This document shows positions 37,441 to 46,901 of a stretch of 64,000 nt of DNA, in pieces. Each line of letters opens with the position of its first letter. Position 1 is the first letter of the stretch. Both the position numbers and the translations under genes were made by a program. The notes beneath the pieces are model-generated. The model did not search any database. It was not told where the DNA came from and was given only the letters and a program-made list of their open reading frames with translations. Source of the stretch: Psychrobacter sp. GP33 (lineage in GTDB: Bacteria > Pseudomonadota > Gammaproteobacteria > Pseudomonadales > Moraxellaceae); the NCBI RefSeq assembly GCF_014119005.1, contig NZ_JACGYX010000004.1, positions 266,221-330,220 on the forward strand. The letters run 5' to 3'.

Positions 37441-39441
37441 ATGAATAAACCGATATCTCCCGATACTGATCAGATTGACCGTATTTTTACCCATCGCATT
37501 ATTATACTTGGGCTGCTTATTTTCGCCGGTCTAGCGGTGTTGATACTGCGCTATAGCTACTTGCAAGTAGTCGCCCATGACAAATATAAAACCCAAGCCA
37601 ATAATAACCGCACTAAGCTGATATCGTCACCGCCCAGTCGCGGCTATATTTACGACCGTAATGGTATTTTACTGGCGGACAATCAGCCGGTATTTACCGC
37701 TATGCTGAATCCCGATGAAGCTGAAGATCCTGAGCGCACTTTAACCTTACTTGCGCCTATTTTTGACTTAACTGATGAAGACATTGTTAATATATTGGCA
37801 AGGTTAAAGCAAAGCAAAAAAAATGATCCGGTGACCATTAAAATTGATGTCACCGATGCACAATTGGCACAGTTTAGTGAACGCCAGCCATTTTTTCATG
37901 GTGTGACTATAGAAAGTAAACTGACCCGAACCTATCCTTATGATGAGCTGTTCGCCCATGTGATTGGTTATGTCGGGCGCATTAATGATAAAGAAAGTAA
38001 AGAGATTGATAAAGAACGTTATGGCGGCACTGATCTTATCGGTAAAATTGGTATTGAAGCCTTTTACGAAGATATTTTATTGGGACAGCCCGGGCATAAA
38101 GCGGTAGAAACCGATGCGCACGGAAATCTGTTACGGCAGTTGGATACCAAAGCACCCATCGCTGGTAATGATATTACCTTAAGTTTAGATTACGGCTTAC
38201 AAATGGTTGCCCAGCAGCAGCTTGCCGGACGTCGTGGCGCAATTGTAGCGATTGATCCACAAACAGGCGACGTATTGGCTTTTGTTAGTAACCCAAGCTA
38301 TGACCCAAACCCTTTTATCTCTGGTATCTCGTTTAAAGATTATGGCGAGCTGCGTGAAGACCTCGATCAGCCGTTATATAACCGCGCTCTACAAGGTATG
38401 TATCCGCCCGGCTCGACTATCAAGCCTTTTGAAGCAATGGGTGGTCTGCACTATGGTTTGCGCACTTGGAATACTACTATTTTTGACCCAGGTTATTTTA
38501 GCCTACCGGGCAACTCGCATCGATTCCGTGACTGGAAAAAAGGCGGTCATGGCACGGTTAATATGACCAAATCTATCGTCATGTCCGTGGATACTTATTA
38601 CTATAAATTAGCATATGAGATGGGCATTCAGCGCTTACATGATTGGATGGTGCGCTTTGGTTTTGGTGAAAAGACAGGTATCGACTTACCTAATGAAAAA
38701 GCTGGTATTATGCCCTCGCCTAAATGGAAGAAAGACAGCTATGGTACCGATTGGCTTCCAGGTGAAACTATTTCGGTCAGTATTGGACAAGGGTATTTTC
38801 TAGCAACGCCGTTACAGATTGCCAAAGCCACTGCCATTACTGCCAATAAAGGCTATAAAATTACACCACATCTATTAAAGAACAGTAAAGGCGCGGCTCC
38901 CGTCAACATTATCAAAAAACCAGATGGCAAACTTGACTATGATGGCGACGATGAGGACTGGACACGAATGCAAGAGACGATGGAAAATGTCGTCAAACAA
39001 GGTACGGGGCGACGCATTTATACCTCAGATTATCGTATTGCCGGTAAGACAGGAACGGCACAGGTAAAATCTATTGCTCAAGGTAAAAGTTATAATAAAG
39101 CCGCTCTCGATAAGCGCCATTGGGATCATGCTTGGTTTAATGGCTTTGCTCCAGTAGACAATCCACAAATTGCCCTCTCTGTATTGGTAGAAAATGGTGG
39201 CGGTGGTAGTGTTGTTGCCGCACCAATTGGTCGCGCGCTGTTTGACTATTGGGTAATGCAGCGACACATTGACCCTATTTTACCGCCTACAGACAGTGAA
39301 CTAAAAGCAATCAAACGCCAAAAAGCACTAGACAAGGCGCATCATGATGCTCTTCGCGATCAAGAAGATGCTATAGAAAAGAAAGCAATGGAAGAAAAAG
39401 CGCTTAAAGAAAAAACAACAACCACGCCAATTCCATCTTAA
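37441..39441 (+). CDS. mrdA: Peptidoglycan transpeptidase PBP2
   Basis: PBP2 is the class B transpeptidase of the elongasome, making peptidoglycan cross-links during cell elongation. The 666 aa have one N-terminal membrane anchor (about 22-42), a dimerisation/pedestal domain (SPPSRGYIYDRNG), and the transpeptidase domain with Ser325/Lys328 in GSTIKP, the second motif SVD at about 382-384, and KTG at 536-538. The C-terminal ~50 residues are a charged Lys/Glu/Ala-rich helix. rodA does not adjoin. rsmD follows almost immediately downstream. Confidence 0.95.
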   Translation: MNKPISPDTDQIDRIFTHRIIILGLLIFAGLAVLILRYSYLQVVAHDKYKTQANNNRTKLISSPPSRGYIYDRNGILLADNQPVFTAMLNPDEAEDPERTLTLLAPIFDLTDEDIVNILARLKQSKKNDPVTIKIDVTDAQLAQFSERQPFFHGVTIESKLTRTYPYDELFAHVIGYVGRINDKESKEIDKERYGGTDLIGKIGIEAFYEDILLGQPGHKAVETDAHGNLLRQLDTKAPIAGNDITLSLDYGLQMVAQQQLAGRRGAIVAIDPQTGDVLAFVSNPSYDPNPFISGISFKDYGELREDLDQPLYNRALQGMYPPGSTIKPFEAMGGLHYGLRTWNTTIFDPGYFSLPGNSHRFRDWKKGGHGTVNMTKSIVMSVDTYYYKLAYEMGIQRLHDWMVRFGFGEKTGIDLPNEKAGIMPSPKWKKDSYGTDWLPGETISVSIGQGYFLATPLQIAKATAITANKGYKITPHLLKNSKGAAPVNIIKKPDGKLDYDGDDEDWTRMQETMENVVKQGTGRRIYTSDYRIAGKTGTAQVKSIAQGKSYNKAALDKRHWDHAWFNGFAPVDNPQIALSVLVENGGGGSVVAAPIGRALFDYWVMQRHIDPILPPTDSELKAIKRQKALDKAHHDALRDQEDAIEKKAMEEKALKEKTTTTPIPS

Positions 39442-39469
39442 AAAATTGCCTAAAAATAGTATAAACATT

Positions 39470-40129
39470 ATGAAAAAATTATCAGCTTCATCAAGCAAGA
39501 ACAGCAAGAAAAATGCAGTTAGCCAGGTGCGTATTATTGGCGGACAACATAAACGTCGCACCGTGAGCTTTATTGACGCTAATGGTTTACGCCCGACGCC
39601 CGATCGCCTCCGTGAAACCATTTTTAACTGGTTATTGATGGACATTCATGATGCGCGTGTACTCGACAGCTGCGCTGGTAGCGGCGTACTGGGCTTTGAA
39701 GCTTTATCACGTGGCGCGGCACACTGCACTTTTATTGAAGCCAATCGACTCCAAGCTGAGCAGCTTAACCAAAGTGGCGAGCAACTGCGTCTTGAACCTA
39801 ATAGCTATAAGATTATTTATGGCGCAGCGGAACAGGTTTTAGAGCAAAATGCGAGTATAAACACACCATTTAATATCATCTTTATTGACCCTCCCTATGC
39901 CCAAGATCTTTGGCAACCTATTTTGACTGCGCTGATTAGCCGCGCGTTAATCAACGCCGATACGCTTATTTATTTAGAAGCAGATAAAGAATTGACACAG
40001 CCACTTGCTGAGCTGGCTGTATTATTACAGGACACGTTATCTGCCCAAGGATTAACAACTTTTGATTGTATTAAACATACTAAAGTTGGGCAAGTTGTTG
40101 CTGGACTTTATCGGCTAACCTCGTCATAA
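39470..40129 (+). CDS. rsmD: 16S rRNA (guanine(966)-N(2))-methyltransferase RsmD
   Basis: RsmD methylates G966 of 16S rRNA in the assembled 30S subunit, using S-adenosylmethionine. The 219 aa contain RIIGGQHKRR and RPTPDRLRETIFNWL near the N-terminus, the SAM-binding DSCAGSGVLGFEALSRGA, and the catalytic DPPY at about 140-143. I chose ATG 39470; a TTG at 39446 in the same frame is possible. It is 28 bases after mrdA, so probably co-transcribed with it. Confidence 0.93.
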   Translation: MKKLSASSSKNSKKNAVSQVRIIGGQHKRRTVSFIDANGLRPTPDRLRETIFNWLLMDIHDARVLDSCAGSGVLGFEALSRGAAHCTFIEANRLQAEQLNQSGEQLRLEPNSYKIIYGAAEQVLEQNASINTPFNIIFIDPPYAQDLWQPILTALISRALINADTLIYLEADKELTQPLAELAVLLQDTLSAQGLTTFDCIKHTKVGQVVAGLYRLTSS

Positions 40130-40247
40130 TTGAGCGGCTATTATTTTTAATAGTCTATAAAAGCCTTTAAGACACAAAAATCACTAAAAAAACCTGCTAT
40201 ACATTATTATTTAATAGTCAGTAGGCGAAAATAAACCCCGATGCAGC

Positions 40248-40276
40248 TTGCAAGCGTAGGCGCTACTGCTTATAAT
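40248..40276 (+). promoter_or_regulatory. Sigma-70 promoter of rplM-rpsI
   Basis: TTGCAA (40248-40253) and a perfect TATAAT (40271-40276) with a 17-base spacer. The predicted transcription start near 40283 leaves a leader of about 64 bases. Confidence 0.85.
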
Positions 40277-40290
40277 GTGCAGTCTGTTTT

Positions 40291-40321
40291 TTGAGAGCCC
40301 CGTTCCCAGACAAACTCTCAA
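40291..40321 (+). promoter_or_regulatory. Leader hairpin upstream of rplM
   Basis: A 7-bp stem (TTGAGAG/CTCTCAA) with a 17-base loop sits in the rplM leader, 25 bases before the ATG. In E. coli L13 represses its own operon through the leader. Whether this hairpin is the L13 target is an inference. Confidence 0.5.
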
Positions 40322-40346
40322 CGAATTTTAAATTTAAGGTTTTATC

Positions 40347-40775
40347 ATGAAAACACTTAGTGCAAAACCAGCTGAAGTGACCCATGACTGGTTCGTCGTC
40401 GATGCTGACGGCAAAACCCTTGGTCGCTTAGCCACTCAAATTGCTAGTCGCTTACGTGGCAAGCATAAGACCAACTATACCCCGCACGTTGACACTGGTG
40501 ACTTCATTGTCGTCATCAATGCTGAAAAAATCGCAGTAACGGGTAAAAAAGCGCAAGATAAAAAATACTATCGTCACAGTGGCTACCCAGGCGGTATTAA
40601 AGAAACCAACTTCACTAAGCTGATTGCACATAAGCCTGAAGATGTTCTACACAAAGCGGTTAAGGGTATGCTTCCTAAAGGTCCTCTTGGCTACGCGATG
40701 ATCAAGAAGCTAAAACTTTATGCGGGTACCGAACATCCACATGAAGCTCAGCAACCTAAAGAACTAGACATCTAA
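40347..40775 (+). CDS. rplM: 50S ribosomal protein L13
   Basis: A large-subunit ribosomal protein, one of the early assembly proteins. The 142 aa match E. coli L13 in length and carry the family motifs [34 protein letters not shown] and [13 protein letters not shown] sequence ([21 protein letters not shown]). It starts the two-gene rplM-rpsI operon, with rpsI ten bases downstream, behind a strong promoter and a leader hairpin. Confidence 0.98.
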   Translation: MKTLSAKPAEVTHDWFVVDADGKTLGRLATQIASRLRGKHKTNYTPHVDTGDFIVVINAEKIAVTGKKAQDKKYYRHSGYPGGIKETNFTKLIAHKPEDVLHKAVKGMLPKGPLGYAMIKKLKLYAGTEHPHEAQQPKELDI

Positions 40776-40785
40776 GGATACACTT

Positions 40786-41172
40786 ATGGAACGCAATTAC
40801 GGAACTGGTCGTCGTAAGACTTCTACCGCTCGTGTCTTTTTAGCGAAAGGTACTGGTAGCATTGTTGTTAACGGCAAACCACTTGACGAATACTTCAGCC
40901 GCGAAACGTCGCGCATGGTTGTTCGTCAGCCTTTAGAATTACTTGATACACCTACTGCTTATGACCTTTACATCACTGTAAAAGGTGGTGGTATTAGTGG
41001 TCAAGCTGGCGCAATCCGTCACGGCATCACGCGTGCATTGATTGAGCTTGATGAAACTAACAAACCTGCACTAAAAGCAGCTGGCTTTGTTACTCGTGAC
41101 TCACGTCAAGTTGAACGTAAGAAATTGGGTCTACGTAAAGCACGTAAACGTCCTCAGTTCTCGAAACGTTAA
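40786..41172 (+). CDS. rpsI: 30S ribosomal protein S9
   Basis: A small-subunit protein whose C-terminal tail reaches the P-site tRNA. The 128 aa show [15 protein letters not shown] at the N-terminus, [19 protein letters not shown] in the middle and the basic tail ending KRPQFSKR. It is co-transcribed with rplM and followed by a strong terminator. Confidence 0.98.
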   Translation: MERNYGTGRRKTSTARVFLAKGTGSIVVNGKPLDEYFSRETSRMVVRQPLELLDTPTAYDLYITVKGGGISGQAGAIRHGITRALIELDETNKPALKAAGFVTRDSRQVERKKLGLRKARKRPQFSKR

Positions 41173-41255
41173 TCAAAACGGTAACTTATTGCCTTATGGC
41201 TGTCGTTATTATTTGACACGTTCAGCTATAAGACTAATTAAGTTAATTGTTTTGC

Positions 41256-41294
41256 AAAACCTTATAAGTGCACTAGTACTTATAAGGTTTTTTT
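41256..41294 (+). terminator. Intrinsic terminator of rplM-rpsI
   Basis: A long stem (AAACCTTATAAGT with ACTTATAAGGTTT) with an 8-base loop and a T-run, about 85 bases after the rpsI stop. Confidence 0.9.
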
Positions 41295-41441
41295 ATATCT
41301 TGTTACTTGTCACTTACTATCTACAATATAATTTTAATACTAGAAAGCTTTATAGGTAAGCAAGTAGCATTGTAAAATCACCTTGCAAATTTATACAGGC
41401 TGCCCCATCATCATAGTAACTCTTTACTATTAGTTATTATC

Positions 41442-42545
41442 ATGAAACCCCCTGAGCAATACGATCCCCGTCCTCATTCTAAGCAAGATATTAAATCTTC
41501 ACCAATTTCGCCTAATCATCAAGGTACGCATAACCAATCACCTGCGCTACCCGTTGGCACACCTACGATTACAGAAACGCATAAACGAACGGCAGAAGCT
41601 GTTAAAAAGCCTTTTCAATGGCACTTTTTGCTGCCTAAATACTGGGGGATTTGGCTTTTATTAGCGATTATTTTGCCATTAATACTGCTACCGTTACATT
41701 GGCAATTTTGGTTAGGTCGCCAGCTCGGTATAGGTATTTATAAAATAGTAGGATCAAGAAGACGTGACACGCTTATTAACCTGAGCTTGGCGTTTCCTGA
41801 GAAGCCTGAAGCTGAGCGTGAGCTGATGGCAAAGCAAGTGTTTGTTAATCAAGGGATTGGTGTCTTTGAGACCTTATGTGCCTGGTTTCGACCCAATGTC
41901 TTTACCCGCACAGTGTCTATTTCTGGATTACAGCATATTATTAATGCACAAAATGACGGTCGCGCAGTTATCTTGTTGGGTGCTCATTATACGATGCTAG
42001 ACCTAGGCGGTATGTTCTGTACTCAGTTTTTTCCAATGGATGGTATGTATCGTCCGCAGAATAACTCCCTATTAGATTGGTTTATTTATAATGGTCGCAC
42101 CAGTATCATGGGCAAGCAAATATCCAGTCGCGACATGCGAAGCTTAGTCAGCTCTATTAAAGCTCGGCATGTGATTTGGTATTCGCCCGATCAAGATTAC
42201 GGTCTGAAACAAGGGGTGATGGCACCATTTTTTGGTGTACCTGCTGCGACCATTACCGCGCCAAGACGACTGGCAAAACTGGGCAGTAAAGAGCACCCAC
42301 CAGCTATTATGGCTTTGCATACCTATCGGCAAACGCCAGATAGTCTGCCAAAAGGCAAGCGTCCCCATTACCATCTGACCATTACGCCAGCACTGGATAA
42401 TTACCCTACTTCTGATGAAGTTGCCGATGCCACGCGTATTAACGAACTGTTAGAAGGGTTGATACGCATTGATCCTACCCAGTGGATGTGGTTTCATCGA
42501 CGTTTTAAAAATGGTTCCCATGGTCGCACAGATACCTATAATTGA
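41442..42545 (+). CDS. Lipid A biosynthesis acyltransferase, LpxL/LpxM family
   Basis: A membrane-anchored late acyltransferase that adds secondary acyl chains to Kdo2-lipid IVA or a precursor. The 367 aa have a hydrophilic N-terminal extension of ~55 residues, one membrane helix (about 65-90) and the catalytic HX4D motif (His182, Asp187 in GAHYTMLD). The later YSPDQDYG and GVPAATITAPRRLA segments are also conserved in the family, as is the C-terminal QWMWFHRRFK. LpxL versus LpxM cannot be decided from sequence alone. It is not in an operon with other lipid A genes. Confidence 0.88.
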   Translation: MKPPEQYDPRPHSKQDIKSSPISPNHQGTHNQSPALPVGTPTITETHKRTAEAVKKPFQWHFLLPKYWGIWLLLAIILPLILLPLHWQFWLGRQLGIGIYKIVGSRRRDTLINLSLAFPEKPEAERELMAKQVFVNQGIGVFETLCAWFRPNVFTRTVSISGLQHIINAQNDGRAVILLGAHYTMLDLGGMFCTQFFPMDGMYRPQNNSLLDWFIYNGRTSIMGKQISSRDMRSLVSSIKARHVIWYSPDQDYGLKQGVMAPFFGVPAATITAPRRLAKLGSKEHPPAIMALHTYRQTPDSLPKGKRPHYHLTITPALDNYPTSDEVADATRINELLEGLIRIDPTQWMWFHRRFKNGSHGRTDTYN

Positions 42546-42688
42546 TAATAATAATGCGCTATAAATGGTTCAATAGTAGCGAAAGGATATCAGCGAAGCT
42601 GCAAATTTGCTATACTCTTCAGCGACTATCTCGTACCCCTAACTTGCCTTTTTTATAACCTCTTAATAAAAATACTAATGGATTTTTC

Positions 42689-43774
42689 ATGACAGATATC
42701 GTGAGTACCGCCCCTTCAAATCAATCTTCTAAGACTGTAGCCAAGCGTATTTTAACGGGCATTAAACCAACTGGCACCTTGCATTTGGGTAATTACGTTG
42801 GCGCTATTCGTCCGGCTATCGAATCTATTCACAACAGTACGGATGAAGCATTTTTCTTTTTAGCGGATTATCACGGTATTATCGGCTGTTATGACCCTAC
42901 TATTATTCATGAATCTACTAAAGCCATTGCCGCAACTTGGCTTGCCTGTGGTCTTGATCCTGAGCGCGTGACTTTTTACCGTCAATCGGATGTACCAGAA
43001 ATATCTGAGTTGGCTTGGATTTTAAATTGTTCGTGTGCCAAAGGACTAATGAATCGGGCGCACGCTTATAAAGCAGCGGTCGATATCAATGCAGAGAAAG
43101 CTGATGTTGATCCCGATCAAGGTATCACGATGGGGCTATTTGGCTATCCGGTACTTATGGCAGCAGATATTCTGATGTTTAATGCTACCGATGTACCGGT
43201 TGGTCGCGATCAAATTCAGCATATTGAAATGGCACGTGATATAGCCGGTACTTTTAATCATAAATATAAATCCCTTTTCACTCTACCTTCAGCCTTAGTT
43301 GATGATAATATCCCGTTATTAACTGGTCTTGATGGACGTAAGATGAGTAAAAGCTATAACAATACTATCCCCTTATTTGGTGAATTAAATCCACAAGTCA
43401 GCGCTGAAAAACAGATGCATAAAGCCATCATGAAAATTGTGACCAACTCACAGTTGCCTGCTGAGCCAAAAAATCCTGATGACTCGGCTATTTTTGAGAT
43501 TTATAAAGCTTTTGCAACTCCTAACGAAATCGCTGATATGCGTGCGCAATTCGCTGCTGGTATTGGTTGGGGTGATGCTAAGCAAGCGCTTTTTGAAAAA
43601 ATAAATACTGAGATTGCCCCATTCCGCGAGCGTTATCAAGAATTAATGGCAAATCCAAAAGAGTTGGAAGAGATATTGCAAATGGGTGCAGAAAAAGCAC
43701 GACGTCATAGTCGTAAACAGTTGGATAAAGCACGACGGGCTATTGGTATCCGCCCACTGGCTAAATTAAAATAG
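42689..43774 (+). CDS. trpS: Tryptophanyl-tRNA synthetase
   Basis: A class Ic synthetase charging tRNA-Trp. The 361 aa have the HIGH-equivalent HLGN at 32-35 in [13 protein letters not shown] and KMSKS at 218-222. The region [11 protein letters not shown] followed by [11 protein letters not shown] is typical of the long subtype rather than the ~330-aa E. coli form. An N-terminal extension of ~18 residues precedes the core. scpA and scpB follow downstream, with a 32-base gap to scpA. Confidence 0.96.
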   Translation: MTDIVSTAPSNQSSKTVAKRILTGIKPTGTLHLGNYVGAIRPAIESIHNSTDEAFFFLADYHGIIGCYDPTIIHESTKAIAATWLACGLDPERVTFYRQSDVPEISELAWILNCSCAKGLMNRAHAYKAAVDINAEKADVDPDQGITMGLFGYPVLMAADILMFNATDVPVGRDQIQHIEMARDIAGTFNHKYKSLFTLPSALVDDNIPLLTGLDGRKMSKSYNNTIPLFGELNPQVSAEKQMHKAIMKIVTNSQLPAEPKNPDDSAIFEIYKAFATPNEIADMRAQFAAGIGWGDAKQALFEKINTEIAPFRERYQELMANPKELEEILQMGAEKARRHSRKQLDKARRAIGIRPLAKLK

Positions 43775-43806
43775 ATTATTTTTTATAATAATAATAGACT
43801 GTCGCC

Positions 43807-44628
43807 ATGCAACGTGAACGACCAACTGAGTTTAGGGCTGACGATACGCTTGATATAGCATTACGTATTTATCAGACGCCAGTACAGCAATTGCCGGAGG
43901 ATTTATATATCCCTCCGCAAGCTTTTGCCATTTGGCTTGAGCAGTTTGCCGGACCCTTAGATTTCTTACTCTATTTGGTTAAAAAGAACAATGTCGATTT
44001 GACTCAAATGCAAATATTGCCCATCACTGAGCAGTATTTGGCATATATTAGCGAGCTCGATACGGCGCATTTTGAATTGGCGGGTGACTATTTACTCATG
44101 GCGTCTACCTTAATTGCCATTAAAACTGAGCTATTACTGCCTACATCGCAAATGTCAGCGGACGAACGTGACCCAAAAGCCGAGCTGATCGAACGTCTTA
44201 CTGATTACGCCCAAATTAAGACAGCCAGCCAGCGCTTGGACAATCTAGTACGTCTTGAGCGCGACGTATTTTTAGCAATGGTGAGTTTGCCCAGTACGGA
44301 TGTCATGGCTGCGGAGCTTCCCAATTACTCGCCGGAGCTTCTGATTAACAGCTTAGTAAATATGCAGCTGCAGACAGATTATCATATGCATACGATTAAG
44401 GTAGATATTGTGCCTTTGTCAGAGCGTATTGCCAGCATCAGTCGCCAGCTAAGCAATAGAGGGGCGCGTTCGTTTTACCAGCTCCTTGATAAATCGCAAG
44501 GGAAAGTTGGCGTAGTGGTTAGTTTTGTTGCGGTGCTTGAATTGCTTAAGCGCCAATTAATAGCGGTGGTCAATACTGATACACCACATGATTCGCTTGA
44601 ACAGTTAACCTTAGAATGGTTAGCTTAA
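43807..44628 (+). CDS. scpA: Segregation and condensation protein A
   Basis: ScpA is the kleisin subunit bridging SMC heads in bacterial condensin. The 273 aa show the N-terminal kleisin motif FAGPLDFLLYLVKKNNVDL-type sequence (about 45-65), MASTLIAIKTELLLP, and a C-terminal winged-helix region (VGVVVSFVAVLELLKR). It is located directly before scpB, the standard pair. No smc gene is in the window. Moraxellaceae are expected to carry smc elsewhere, which is an inference. Confidence 0.92.
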   Translation: MQRERPTEFRADDTLDIALRIYQTPVQQLPEDLYIPPQAFAIWLEQFAGPLDFLLYLVKKNNVDLTQMQILPITEQYLAYISELDTAHFELAGDYLLMASTLIAIKTELLLPTSQMSADERDPKAELIERLTDYAQIKTASQRLDNLVRLERDVFLAMVSLPSTDVMAAELPNYSPELLINSLVNMQLQTDYHMHTIKVDIVPLSERIASISRQLSNRGARSFYQLLDKSQGKVGVVVSFVAVLELLKRQLIAVVNTDTPHDSLEQLTLEWLA

Positions 44629-44699
44629 TCCGTGTTAGAGCTATAGTCTATTTAGAATATTAGGATAAAAGCATCATAGTTATATAAGAGCAAATTGTA

Positions 44700-45260
44700 A
44701 TGGCAAACGTAGGTAATACTGAAGAATACCGACTATCTATTGAAAAGATAAGTAAACATATCGAAGTACTACTGCATGCATCAGAATCCCCACTTACGGC
44801 AAACATGCTAAAAAAACAGCTCTTACTATCTAATCAAGAGTTGGAACTTGCATTAGAGGCACTAAAAATTCGCTTAACAGAGAGCGTCCTTAGCCTTCAT
44901 GAAACTGCAAGTGGCTACCGTCTTCAAATCGCCGATCATTATAGCCCTTTGATTCAACGCATTTTTCCCCAACGACAAGAGCGTTTAAGCCAAGCGTTAT
45001 TAGAAACCTTAAGTGTGATCGCTTATAAGCAACCAGTAACTCGTAGTGATATTGAATATATACGTGGCGTAACATTATCAAGCAACATTTTGCGCCAACT
45101 GTTTGATAAAGGCTGGATTGTGGAAAAAGGTTATAAAGAGACTTTAGGGCGTCCAGCACTTTTGCACACTACTACGCAATTTCTAGATGCGTTTGGATTA
45201 AGTCACTTAAATGAGTTACCGCCATTACCAGAATTATCGAAAATCAGAGCAACTTCTTAG
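44700..45260 (+). CDS. scpB: Segregation and condensation protein B
   Basis: ScpB is the kite subunit that dimerises and binds ScpA in the SMC condensin. The 186 aa form two winged-helix domains: the first spans about 15-95 (SPLTANMLKKQL), the second about 97-175 with LSQALLETLSVIAYKQPVTRSDIEYIRGV and the closing GRPALLHTTTQFLDAFGL. It lies 71 bases after scpA and ends at a terminator. No clear ribosome-binding site is visible. Confidence 0.94.
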   Translation: MANVGNTEEYRLSIEKISKHIEVLLHASESPLTANMLKKQLLLSNQELELALEALKIRLTESVLSLHETASGYRLQIADHYSPLIQRIFPQRQERLSQALLETLSVIAYKQPVTRSDIEYIRGVTLSSNILRQLFDKGWIVEKGYKETLGRPALLHTTTQFLDAFGLSHLNELPPLPELSKIRATS

Positions 45261-45269
45261 TTGGCTTAT

Positions 45270-45313
45270 AAACAAACACGATTTGCCAAAAACTTAGCGA
45301 ATCCTGTTTGTTT
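45270..45313. terminator. Bidirectional terminator between scpB and wzi
   Basis: An 8-bp outer stem (AAACAAAC/GTTTGTTT), a symmetric two-base internal loop, and an inner stem (GATTTG/CGAATC). It lies between two convergent genes. Confidence 0.7.
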
Positions 45314-45348
45314 AACAACCTAATTAACTATAAACTCACAAGAATAAA

Positions 45349-46818
45349 TTACCGATATTTTAACTCAAGTCCTATTGCAGCGCCAACTTCAGTCGATTCT
45401 ACTTTTGAATCTACTGCCCATAACCTGGTAGTCATCAATGCTTGAGGTTTAAGCTTGTGCGACCAAGCTACATCAACAGCTTTTAAAGTATCCGTTGATG
45501 GAAAATTTTGATTGGTTTTTTTATCAGATTGATTTACTTTTGCGTACTGTAGTTTTGTCGTCAGAAAATCTTTTTCATTTAGCCAAACCTTGCTACCAAC
45601 TGCGATGCTTTCAGCATCGCCGCCTAGCCCATAACCTAAAGGATATCCTTGCTGATAATAACCATCTTTATAAGTACTATGGTTATATGAGATACCTCTT
45701 ACCTCGCCACCCGTACGCGTATCAGTATATTCAGCGTAGAGCTGGTAAGGCTTATCATAAATGCTAGAAGCGTAATCGGCACCAAGCAAATACATATTTT
45801 TAGATGGTAGCCCACCTGCCTCGTCTTCGCCTATATACTGGGCATAAATACTACCTGGCACATTAATTAAAGGCGCGAGACTCACCCGCGCATCAAAACC
45901 TGCCAGTTGATTAGCAGGGTCTCCGTCTTCTTCACCTGGGATTTGATTATCTCTATTATCTCTCGTTCCAGTTAATGCATCGAAGAATGAGCTAAAGCTT
46001 TGCGATCTACCTTCACCGCCCCACATAAAGGTACGTGATGCGCCTACTTCTAACCACGGTAATGGTGCAGCAGTTGCTCGTATACCAAATAACTTGGTTT
46101 CAGGCACAGCTTTATAATCATCAAGCTGACCACCAAATAATTGATATTGCCAAGGTCCTACCCAAGAAAGATATTTTGATGTTGGGGCTTTTTGCTCATC
46201 GCGTTGCATAGTGACGCCAACAACCGGACGACTTGCATCTCCTCGAATCAAGCTACCATCGTTTCCAGGTCCCCACCATGTAGGAATCTGACCAGCTATT
46301 AGCCATTGGTTGGCAGCAGTGCCGGCAATATATGACCCTTCAAAGCTGACGTCAGAATCATCTATCAAATCATCATGCTTCACATTAGCTTGTAAATTAG
46401 CTTCCCACTGCTGATCTGTATACCCCACTGTTGCAGTAATTTGTTGTCTCGCCATCTGATTATCTGCAAAAGTCTGAGGCAGCTGCTGGCGATCAGTTTG
46501 CGCATATAATCCAAGAGCAGCGTCAATACCAGTTTTAGTAGTCGCATCAACCGTGGTTTTGACCGATTGTAATACTTGTTGCTGAGCAGTCGTTGACACA
46601 TCAGCAGTTGCAAGTCCACGTCCAATTTCACTAGCAGTTAGTGGCCATGTACTGGTACTAATTTGAGTAACCCCTTGAGCATTTAACCAATCAATTTCTG
46701 ACTTCAGCTTCAGATCATTCATATAAAGGTTCTGCGCAGCTGCTGCCATCGATACTGACGATAGTATGCCAATACAAGATAAGCAAATTAGCAAATTACC
46801 TTTTTTTGATTGATACAT
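45349..46818 (-). CDS. wzi: Capsule assembly protein Wzi
   Basis: Wzi is an outer-membrane beta-barrel lectin that attaches group 1-type capsule to the cell surface. The 489 aa begin with a Sec signal peptide (cleavage after AAAAQ) and the periplasmic helical plug with LYMNDLKLKSEIDWLN. The barrel follows, with alternating aromatic/hydrophilic strands ending in a C-terminal aromatic-Arg (LELKYR) typical of outer-membrane proteins. It is the last gene of the polysaccharide cluster and 83 bases downstream of the aminotransferase. Its presence favours a surface capsule rather than only an O antigen. Confidence 0.85.
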   Translation of the reverse strand: MYQSKKGNLLICLSCIGILSSVSMAAAAQNLYMNDLKLKSEIDWLNAQGVTQISTSTWPLTASEIGRGLATADVSTTAQQQVLQSVKTTVDATTKTGIDAALGLYAQTDRQQLPQTFADNQMARQQITATVGYTDQQWEANLQANVKHDDLIDDSDVSFEGSYIAGTAANQWLIAGQIPTWWGPGNDGSLIRGDASRPVVGVTMQRDEQKAPTSKYLSWVGPWQYQLFGGQLDDYKAVPETKLFGIRATAAPLPWLEVGASRTFMWGGEGRSQSFSSFFDALTGTRDNRDNQIPGEEDGDPANQLAGFDARVSLAPLINVPGSIYAQYIGEDEAGGLPSKNMYLLGADYASSIYDKPYQLYAEYTDTRTGGEVRGISYNHSTYKDGYYQQGYPLGYGLGGDAESIAVGSKVWLNEKDFLTTKLQYAKVNQSDKKTNQNFPSTDTLKAVDVAWSHKLKPQALMTTRLWAVDSKVESTEVGAAIGLELKYR

Positions 46819-46901
46819 GATTACTCACTTACTCTAAGGGGCGAATGGATAAATAATGACTCACTTTAAACATAAATTATTCATTACGCAAGGAAATATC
46901 T

